A DNA stretch of 64,000 bases from Azospirillum griseum (GTDB lineage: Bacteria > Pseudomonadota > Alphaproteobacteria > Azospirillales > Azospirillaceae). Position 1 is the stretch's first letter. The number at the start of each line of letters is the position of its first letter. Shown here piece after piece: positions 8,738 through 15,255 of this stretch. The stretch lies in assembly GCF_003966125.1 (NCBI RefSeq), contig NZ_RXMA01000019.1:1-64000 (forward strand), in the 5' to 3' direction. A program made the position numbers and the translations under genes. The notes beneath the pieces were generated by a model. That model worked only from the letters and a program-made list of their open reading frames with translations. It was not told where the DNA came from and did no database searches.

Positions 8738-9892
8738 ATGCGCATCCGCTTGCTCTCCACCATGGCCGCCGTCGTCGGCCTCACCCTTGGCGCCGTTGCC
8801 GGAACGGCGAGCGCCGCCGACCCGATCAAGGTCGGGGCCATCGTGTCGGCCACCGGCCCGGCCTCCTTCCTGGGCGATCCGGAAAAGAAGGTGCTGGAAC
8901 TCTACGCCGACCGCATCAACCAGGCGGGCGGGGTGGCCGGGCGTCCGGTGCAGCTGACCGTGTATGACGATGGCGGTGCGGCGGACAAGGCGGCGTCCTT
9001 CACCAAGCGCCTGATCGAAAGCGACAAGGTGGACGTGATCGTCGGCGGCACGACGACGGCGACCACGATGGCGGCGGTGCCGCTGGTCGAACGCGGCGAG
9101 GTTCCGTTCATCTCGCTGGCCGGTGCCGTGGTGATTGTCGAACCGGTCAAGAAATGGGTGTTCAAGACCCCGCACACCGACCGCATGGCGGCGGAAAAGG
9201 TGATGGACGATCTGAAAAAGCGCGGGCTGACCAAGCTGGCGCTGGTGTCGGAGGATTCCGGCTTTGGCAAATCGGGCCGCGAACAGACGCTGGCCGTCGC
9301 CAAGGAACGCGGGATCGAGCTGGTGGCCGATGAAACCTATGGCGCGAAGGACACCGACGTCACCGCGCAATTGACCAAGATCCGCAACAACCCGGCGGCC
9401 CAGGCCGTGTTGGTGTTCGGGCTGGGGCAGGGGCCGGCGGTGGTGACGAAGAACTACCGTCAGCTTGGCATCAATCTGCCGCTCTACCAGTCGCACGGCG
9501 TGGCGTCGAAGGAATACATCCGTTTGGCCGGTGGTGCGGCGGAAGGCGTGCGGCTTCCGGCGGCGGGGCTGGTGGTGGCCTCCCAGCTTCCCGACAGCGA
9601 CCCCCAGAAGAAGGTCGTCGTCGAGTTCACCCAGGTCTACCAGGAGGCGTTCAGCGTCGAGGTGTCCACCTTCGCCGGTCACGCCTATGACGGGCTGATG
9701 ATCGCGCTGGACGCGGTGAAGCGCGCGGGCGGGACCGACAAGGCCAAGCTGCGCGACGCCATCGAACAGACCAAGGGCTATGTCGGCACCGGCGGCACGG
9801 TGACGATGTCGGCCAAGGACCATATGGGCCTGACGCTCGACGCCTTCCACATGGTGGAGGTCAAGCAGGGCGACTGGACGCTGGCGAAGTAA
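8738..9892 (+). CDS. branched-chain-type (LivK-like) periplasmic substrate-binding protein
   Basis: A 384-residue secreted protein. A signal peptide of about 26 residues ends in GTASA, followed by the Peripla_BP_6 fold beginning IKVGAIVSATGPASF. It contains a conserved central IVGGTTTATTMAA segment and a C-terminal FAGHAYDGLM. It captures the substrate of the ABC importer encoded just downstream. In this family substrates include amino acids, amides and aromatic acids; the catabolic neighbours favour an aromatic or other organic acid. The start is the ATG after GGGAGGACACC; the open frame runs 50 codons further upstream without a signal sequence. Confidence 0.92.
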   Translation: MRIRLLSTMAAVVGLTLGAVAGTASAADPIKVGAIVSATGPASFLGDPEKKVLELYADRINQAGGVAGRPVQLTVYDDGGAADKAASFTKRLIESDKVDVIVGGTTTATTMAAVPLVERGEVPFISLAGAVVIVEPVKKWVFKTPHTDRMAAEKVMDDLKKRGLTKLALVSEDSGFGKSGREQTLAVAKERGIELVADETYGAKDTDVTAQLTKIRNNPAAQAVLVFGLGQGPAVVTKNYRQLGINLPLYQSHGVASKEYIRLAGGAAEGVRLPAAGLVVASQLPDSDPQKKVVVEFTQVYQEAFSVEVSTFAGHAYDGLMIALDAVKRAGGTDKAKLRDAIEQTKGYVGTGGTVTMSAKDHMGLTLDAFHMVEVKQGDWTLAK

Positions 9893-9912
9893 CGACAGGG
9901 ATGCGGGTCCGT

Positions 9913-9954
9913 CCGTCGCCGCGCCGCCTTCTTGCAGGGCGCGCGCGGCGGCGG
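9913..9954 (+). promoter_or_regulatory. stem-loop between binding-protein and permease genes
   Basis: Arms CCGTCGCCGCGC (9913-9924) and GCGCGGCGGCGG (9943-9954) pair over 12 bp with one G-T. It lies 20 bases after the binding-protein stop. Such intercistronic hairpins usually protect the upstream mRNA or attenuate read-through, giving more binding protein than permease. Confidence 0.55.
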
Positions 9955-10000
9955 GCGGAGCCGCCAGACAGAGAAAGTCCACGACAGCGAAAGACCCACA

Positions 10001-10876
10001 ATGCTCGCGGAACTGCTGCAATATCTGCTGTCGGGCCTGACCATCGGCGCGATTTACGCGTTGGCCGGTCTTGGCTTTTCGATCATCTACAACGCCAGCC
10101 ACGTCATCAACTTCGCCCAGGGCGAGTTCATCATGATCGGCGGCATGGCCTCGGCCACGCTGACCGCGTCGGGGGTCCCGCTGCCGCTGGCGATCCTGAT
10201 CGGTTGCGGCGGGGCGATGCTGGTGGGCGTGGCCGTGGCGAAATTCGCGGTGGAACGGGCGCGCAAGGCGTCCACCGTCACCCTCATCATCATCACCATC
10301 GGCGCGTCGATCTTCCTGCGCGGCGTGGCCGAACTGGTGTGGGGCAAGGATTTCAAACGGCTGGACGCCTTTTCCGGGGAAACGCCGATCCAGCTGTTCG
10401 GCGCGTCGCTGCAACCGCAATCGCTGTGGGTGATGGGCTGCGCCGGGGTGCTGATCGTCGCCATCGGCCTGTTTTTCAACAAGACGCTGACCGGCAAGGC
10501 GATGCTCGCCACCTCCCACAACCGGCTCGCCGCGCAGCTCGTCGGCATCGACGTCAAGCGGGTGGTGCTGGCCTCCTTCGCGCTGTCGGCGGCGTTGGGT
10601 GCGGTGGGCGGGGCGGTGGTCGCGCCGATCACCTTCTCCTACACCGAGATGGGCATCATGCTGGGGCTGAAGGGCTTCACCGCCGCCGTGCTGGGGGGGC
10701 TGGGCCATGGGCCGGGGGCCGTCGCCGGGGGCCTGATCGTCGGCGTGGCGGAGGCGCTGGGCGCGGGCTACCTGTCGTCGGCCTACAAGGACGCGGTGGC
10801 CTTCGTCATCATCCTGGCCGTCCTTCTCTTCATGCCGAACGGTCTGTTCGGCAAACGCGGCACCGAGCGGGTGTGA
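10001..10876 (+). CDS. branched-chain-type ABC transporter permease (LivH-like)
   Basis: A 291-residue inner-membrane protein with about eight hydrophobic segments. It opens with LQYLLSGLTIGAIYALAGLGF and contains the family signature NFAQGEFIMIGG near residue 40. It ends in AVLLFMPNGLFGKRG, as LivH proteins do. It forms the channel heterodimer with the LivM-like protein encoded 4 bases downstream. The ATG at 10001 is chosen because it starts directly at the first membrane segment. Confidence 0.92.
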   Translation: MLAELLQYLLSGLTIGAIYALAGLGFSIIYNASHVINFAQGEFIMIGGMASATLTASGVPLPLAILIGCGGAMLVGVAVAKFAVERARKASTVTLIIITIGASIFLRGVAELVWGKDFKRLDAFSGETPIQLFGASLQPQSLWVMGCAGVLIVAIGLFFNKTLTGKAMLATSHNRLAAQLVGIDVKRVVLASFALSAALGAVGGAVVAPITFSYTEMGIMLGLKGFTAAVLGGLGHGPGAVAGGLIVGVAEALGAGYLSSAYKDAVAFVIILAVLLFMPNGLFGKRGTERV

Positions 10877-10880
10877 GCGC

Positions 10881-11828
10881 ATGAACCGCATTCTTCATGG
10901 CCGTTTGACCGGCCTGGCCGTTCTGGGCGCGATCATCGCCGTCCTGCCGGTCTTCCTGACCAACAACTTCCACCTCGACGTCGCCATCCTCGCCGGGTTC
11001 AACGCGGTGGTGTGCGTCGGCCTCAACCTGTTGATCGGCTACGCCGGGCAAATCAGCTTGGGCCACGCCGGGTTCTTCGGCATCGGGGCCTACGCGTCCG
11101 GTGTGCTGGTCGGCGTCTATGGCTGGCCGCCTGTCGCCGCGCTGCTGGCCGGGGCGGCGTTCGTCGGGGTGCTGGCCTTTGTCGTGGCCAAGCCGATCCT
11201 GCGGCTGAAGGGCCATTATCTGGCGATGGCCACCCTGGGCATCGGCATCATCGTGTCCATCGTGCTGCGCACCGAAAGCGGCCTGACCGGCGGCCCCGAC
11301 GGCATGATGGTCGAGCCGTTCAAAATCTTCGGCGTCGAGCTGTATGGCGAAAAGGCCTGGTACTGGGTGGTCGGCGTTCTGCTGTTCGGCGTGGTCTGGC
11401 TGTCCTTGAACCTGATCGACAGCCCGATGGGCCGGGCGCTGCGCGCGGTCCACGGGTCGGAGGTGGCGGCCGAGGTGGTCGGCGTCGACACCGCGCGGTT
11501 CAAGGTGATGGTCTTCGTGCTGTCGGCGGTGTTTGCCAGCGTCGCGGGCAGCCTGTTCGCCCATTACGCCGGTCTGATCACCCCGGCCAAGGCCGATTTC
11601 TTCAAATCCATCGAGCTGGTGACGATGGTGGTGTTCGGCGGCATGGCCTCCACCTTCGGGGCGGTGGTCGGGGCGGTGGTGCTGACCCTGCTGCCGCAGG
11701 CGCTGACCGTGTTCCAGGACTATCAGCAGATCGTGCTGGGCGCGATCCTGATGGCGACGATGGTTTTCATGCCGAAGGGGCTGCTTCCCACCCTGGCCGG
11801 CTTGCTCCCGTCGCGGAGGCGGGCATGA
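10881..11828 (+). CDS. branched-chain-type ABC transporter permease (LivM-like)
   Basis: A 315-residue polytopic membrane protein. It has the LivM signature NLLIGYAGQISLGHAGFFGIGAY near residues 50-72 and the cytoplasmic loop SPMGRALRAVHGSEVAAEVVG, the EAA-like contact site with the ATPases. It starts 4 bases after the LivH-like stop, and its own stop overlaps the start of the next gene (ATGA), so translation is coupled. Confidence 0.92.
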   Translation: MNRILHGRLTGLAVLGAIIAVLPVFLTNNFHLDVAILAGFNAVVCVGLNLLIGYAGQISLGHAGFFGIGAYASGVLVGVYGWPPVAALLAGAAFVGVLAFVVAKPILRLKGHYLAMATLGIGIIVSIVLRTESGLTGGPDGMMVEPFKIFGVELYGEKAWYWVVGVLLFGVVWLSLNLIDSPMGRALRAVHGSEVAAEVVGVDTARFKVMVFVLSAVFASVAGSLFAHYAGLITPAKADFFKSIELVTMVVFGGMASTFGAVVGAVVLTLLPQALTVFQDYQQIVLGAILMATMVFMPKGLLPTLAGLLPSRRRA

Positions 11829-12649
11829 ACATGCTGACATCGCACGAACCGTCTTCCGACGCCGCGCCGACGGCCCGGCGTCCCGGCCCGCCGCTGCTGC
11901 GGGTGGAGCATCTCAGCCGCGAGTTCGGCGGCGTGCTCGCCATCGGGGATCTCAGCTTCACCGTGGCGGCGGGCGACATCCATTCGATCATCGGCCCGAA
12001 CGGGGCGGGGAAAACCACGCTCTTCAACCTCGTCACCGGGGTTTACAAACCCTCGGGCGGGCGGGTGCTGTTCGACGGGGCCGACGTGTCGGGGCAGGCC
12101 CCCTACCGGCTGGCGGCGCGCGGCATGTCGCGCACCTTCCAGAATTTGCAGATCTTCTTCAACATGACGGCGCTGGAAAACGTCATGGTCGGGCGTCATC
12201 TGCATCTGGACACCCGGCTGCTGCCCGCGCTGTTCCGTTTTCCCTCGCTGGTGCGCCGGGATTCCGAGGCGCGCGACCGGGCCGCGCAGTTGATGACCGA
12301 GGTCGGGTTGTCGCGCTACATCGGGGCCGACGCCGATTCCATGCCCTATGGCGCGCTGAAACGGTTGGAGATCGCCCGCGCGCTGGCGTCCCAACCCAAG
12401 CTGCTGCTGCTCGACGAACCGGCAGCAGGGCTGAACGCCACCGAAAGCCGTGAGATCGACGAGGTCATCAAGACGGTGGCCGCCAGCGGCGTCACCGTCA
12501 TCCTGGTCGAACACGACATGAAGATGGTGATGGGCATTTCCGACCACATCACCGCCCTCAATCACGGGCGCAAGCTGGCCGAAGGCACCCCGGCGGAGGT
12601 GGCGGCGAACCCCGACGTCATCGCCGCCTATCTCGGCGCGGCCCCGTAA
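11825..12649 (+). CDS. branched-chain-type ABC transporter ATP-binding protein (LivG-like)
   Basis: A 274-residue ATPase with Walker A GPNGAGKTT, Q-loop segment FQNLQIF, Walker B LLLLDEP and switch histidine VEHDM. As in other LivG proteins, the signature motif is not LSGGQ; here it is MPYGALKRLEIARA. The N terminus has an unusual stretch of about 20 polar residues before the ABC domain. Its ATG overlaps the LivM-like stop codon. It pairs with the LivF-like ATPase. Confidence 0.92.
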   Translation: MNMLTSHEPSSDAAPTARRPGPPLLRVEHLSREFGGVLAIGDLSFTVAAGDIHSIIGPNGAGKTTLFNLVTGVYKPSGGRVLFDGADVSGQAPYRLAARGMSRTFQNLQIFFNMTALENVMVGRHLHLDTRLLPALFRFPSLVRRDSEARDRAAQLMTEVGLSRYIGADADSMPYGALKRLEIARALASQPKLLLLDEPAAGLNATESREIDEVIKTVAASGVTVILVEHDMKMVMGISDHITALNHGRKLAEGTPAEVAANPDVIAAYLGAAP

Positions 12650-12661
12650 GGAACCGGATCC

Positions 12662-13366
12662 ATGCTGTTGGAAATCGAGGGTCTGAACAGTCACTACGGC
12701 CGCATCCACGCGCTGAAATCGGCCAACCTGACCGTGCGCGAAGGCGAGCTGGTGGCGCTGGTCGGGGCGAACGGGGCGGGCAAGACCACGCTGCTGCGCA
12801 CCCTGTCCGGCGTCCATCCGGCGTCCAGCGGGGTCATCAAGTTCGACGGGCGCGACATCACCCGGCTGAATCCGGTGCGCCGCGTGGCCGAAGGGGTGAT
12901 CCAGGTGCCGGAGGGCCGCCAGCTCTTCGGCCCGCAAACGGTCGAGGACAATTTGCGCCTCGGGGCCTTCCGCCGGGGCAGCGGGACCCCCGACGCCGAT
13001 CTGGAGCGTCTGTACGAGCTGTTTCCGGTGCTGCGGGTCAAGCGCGACCAACCGGCGGGCACGCTGTCGGGCGGGCAACAACAAATCGTGGCGCTGGGAC
13101 GGGCGTTGATGGCCAAGCCGCGCCTGCTGCTGCTCGACGAACCCAGCATGGGGCTGGCCCCGCTGCTGGTCGCCGAAATCTTCGAGGCGGTGCAGCGGCT
13201 CAAGCGCGAGGGTGTGACCATCCTGCTGGTCGAACAGAACGCCCACGCCGCCCTGTCCATCGCCGATCGCGGCTATGTCATCGAAACCGGCGAGATCGTG
13301 TTGAGCGACACCGGCCCGGCGCTGTTGAGCAACGAGCGGGTGCGCCAAGCCTATCTGGGTCTTTGA
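12662..13366 (+). CDS. branched-chain-type ABC transporter ATP-binding protein (LivF-like)
   Basis: A 234-residue ATPase with Walker A GANGAGKTT, the classical signature LSGGQQQ, Walker B LLLLDEP and the LivF ending VRQAYLGL. It is the second ATPase of the importer. It lies 12 bases after the LivG-like gene and 31 bases before the metallo-beta-lactamase-fold gene, in one apparent rightward operon. Confidence 0.93.
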   Translation: MLLEIEGLNSHYGRIHALKSANLTVREGELVALVGANGAGKTTLLRTLSGVHPASSGVIKFDGRDITRLNPVRRVAEGVIQVPEGRQLFGPQTVEDNLRLGAFRRGSGTPDADLERLYELFPVLRVKRDQPAGTLSGGQQQIVALGRALMAKPRLLLLDEPSMGLAPLLVAEIFEAVQRLKREGVTILLVEQNAHAALSIADRGYVIETGEIVLSDTGPALLSNERVRQAYLGL

Positions 13367-13397
13367 TCTTTTTCAGAAAACAAGAGGACGGGAACCG

Positions 13398-14363
13398 ATG
13401 TCCACCAGCGCGCCGACCAAAGCCTTCGCCTCCACCGGCGATCTTGAGCCGAAAACCGTCACCTTCGCCGAACTGGCCCCCGGTGCCTACGCCTACACCG
13501 CCGAGGGGGATCCCAACACCGGCATCATCGTCGGCGACGACGGGGTGATGGTGATCGACGCCCAGGCCACGCCGCTGATGGCCGAGGATGTGATCGCCAA
13601 GGTCCGCACCGTCACCGACAAGCCGATCAAATACGTCCTGTTGACCCATTACCACGCGGTGCGCGTGCTGGGCGCGTCGGGCTACAAGGCCGACCACATC
13701 ATCGCCAGCCGCGACACCTACGACCTGATCGTCGAGCGCGGCCAGCAGGACTACGAATCGGAGCTGGGCCGCTTCCCCCGCCTGTTCCAGGGGGCCGATT
13801 CGATCCCCGGCCTGACCTGGCCGACCATCGTCTTCGAAAACCACATGACGCTGTGGCTGGGCAAGACGCGGGTGGAGATCATGCAGTTGGGCCGGGGCCA
13901 CACCAAGGGCGACACCGTGGCGTGGCTGCCCGACAGCAAGGTGCTGTTCTCCGGCGATCTGGTGGAGTTCGGGGCCACCCCCTACACCGGCGACGCCTAT
14001 TTGCAGGAATGGCCCGCCACGCTCGACGCGCTGGCCGCGCTGAAGCCGGAAAAGCTGGTGCCGGGGCGCGGTGAGGCGCTGACGACGCCGGAGCTGTGCG
14101 CCCAGGCGATCACCGAAACCAAGGAGTTCCTGACCGCCATGTACGGCGCGGTGGCCGAAGCGCGCGCCGCCGGGGCCGGGTTGGGCGACGCCTTCACCCA
14201 GGCCCGCGCGGCGCTGGAACCGCGCTTTGGCCGCTGGGTGATCTTTGAACATTGCCTGCCGTTCGACGTGTCGCGCGCCTTCGACGAATCGGGCGGCATC
14301 CGCGACCCGCGCATCTGGACCGCCGACCGCGACCGCGAGATGTGGGCGGCGTTGCAGGCCTGA
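13398..14363 (+). CDS. metallo-beta-lactamase-fold protein with degenerate metal site
   Basis: A 321-residue protein with the overall MBL fold. The core motif, normally T-H-x-H-x-D-H, reads T83-H84-Y-H86-A-V88-R89: the Asp and last His that bind the second metal are replaced. H168 (GRGHTKGD) and D187 (FSGDLVE) are kept, but the usual GHG near the end reads VPGRGE (R224). One metal may still bind; hydrolase activity cannot be assumed. It follows the importer ATPase by 31 bases and precedes the GST-type isomerase, so it probably belongs to the same catabolic operon. GGACGGGAAC lies just before the ATG. Confidence 0.8.
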   Translation: MSTSAPTKAFASTGDLEPKTVTFAELAPGAYAYTAEGDPNTGIIVGDDGVMVIDAQATPLMAEDVIAKVRTVTDKPIKYVLLTHYHAVRVLGASGYKADHIIASRDTYDLIVERGQQDYESELGRFPRLFQGADSIPGLTWPTIVFENHMTLWLGKTRVEIMQLGRGHTKGDTVAWLPDSKVLFSGDLVEFGATPYTGDAYLQEWPATLDALAALKPEKLVPGRGEALTTPELCAQAITETKEFLTAMYGAVAEARAAGAGLGDAFTQARAALEPRFGRWVIFEHCLPFDVSRAFDESGGIRDPRIWTADRDREMWAALQA

Positions 14364-14406
14364 CCGTTTCGCCCTGACGCGTTTGGCGTAGACTCGTCGG
14401 CTGATG

Positions 14407-14455
14407 GCGGCGCTGTTGCCTTCTCCGCGTTCAGCGGGGGCGGGAACAGCGCCGC
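14407..14455 (+). terminator. stem-loop between MBL-fold and isomerase genes
   Basis: Arms GCGGCGCTGTT (14407-14417) and AACAGCGCCGC (14445-14455) form an 11-bp perfect stem with a 27-base loop. No T run follows. It lies 43 bases after the MBL stop and 25 before the next start, so it may attenuate rather than end the transcript. Confidence 0.45.
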
Positions 14456-14480
14456 GCCCCCATTCTCAGGAACCGCTGCT

Positions 14481-15122
14481 GTGAAGCTGTACGGCTATTT
14501 CCGCTCCTCCGCCGCCTACCGGGTGCGCATCGCGCTGAACCTCAAGGGGTTGAAACCCGAGATGGCCTTTGTCCATCTGCGCCATGGCGTGCAGGGGCAG
14601 CCCGAATTCACCGCGTTGAACCCGGAAAAGCTGGTTCCGGCGCTGGCGGTGGATGGCCAGGTGCTGTCCCAGTCGCTGGCGATCATCGAGTATCTTGAGG
14701 AAACCCACCCCACCCCGGCGCTGCTGCCCGCCGACCCGCTGGACCGCGCGCGGGTGCGGGCGCTGGCGCTGGCGGTCGCCTGCGACATCCACCCGCTCGA
14801 CAATCTGCGGGTGCTGAAGCATCTGAAAAACGCGATGGGCCACAGCCAGGAGGAGGTCGATTCCTGGTACCGCCATTGGATCGCTGTGGGGTTGAGCGGC
14901 CTGGAAGCCCGTCTGGCGGGCGATCCGCGCACCGGGCGGTTCTGCCACGGCGACACGCCGGGGCTGGCCGACGCGCTGCTGGTCCCGCAGCTCTACAACG
15001 CCCGCCGGATGGATTGCCCGCTTGATGGCTTCCCCACCCTGTTGCGGATCGATTCGGCTTGCCGGGACTTGCCCGCCTTCATCGCGGCGGCCCCGGAAAA
15101 CCAGCCCGACGCCGAGGCGTAA
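14481..15122 (+). CDS. maiA: zeta-class GST: maleylacetoacetate / maleylpyruvate isomerase
   Basis: A 213-residue zeta-type glutathione transferase. The N-terminal thioredoxin fold has the catalytic YFRSSAAYRVRIALNLKG segment (the SSxxxR active site) and the glutathione-binding NPEKLVPAL and LSQSLAIIEYLEE. The C-terminal helical domain includes CDIHPLDNLRVLKHL. Zeta GSTs isomerise maleylacetoacetate (homogentisate route) or maleylpyruvate (gentisate route). This suggests that the adjacent oxygenase feeds one of these ring-cleavage routes, but no ring-cleavage dioxygenase gene is in the window. The start is GTG, 9 bases after AGGAA. Confidence 0.85.
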   Translation: MKLYGYFRSSAAYRVRIALNLKGLKPEMAFVHLRHGVQGQPEFTALNPEKLVPALAVDGQVLSQSLAIIEYLEETHPTPALLPADPLDRARVRALALAVACDIHPLDNLRVLKHLKNAMGHSQEEVDSWYRHWIAVGLSGLEARLAGDPRTGRFCHGDTPGLADALLVPQLYNARRMDCPLDGFPTLLRIDSACRDLPAFIAAAPENQPDAEA

Positions 15123-15255
15123 CCGCACGGCCCACGATCACGGGCCGCTTTCGCGGTTCACCGCCGCCCGCCCATGTTATAAAGAGATCACAGAGAGCCG
15201 CCCCCCACCCGTCACACCGGTGCCGAGGGGCGGAACACCGGCGGGCAGCGGGGCA

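Noticed and set aside
8564..10891. Minus-strand frame of 775 codons opposite the binding protein and permease genes
   Set aside because: His/Arg/Gln-rich antisense shadow of genuine high-GC genes.
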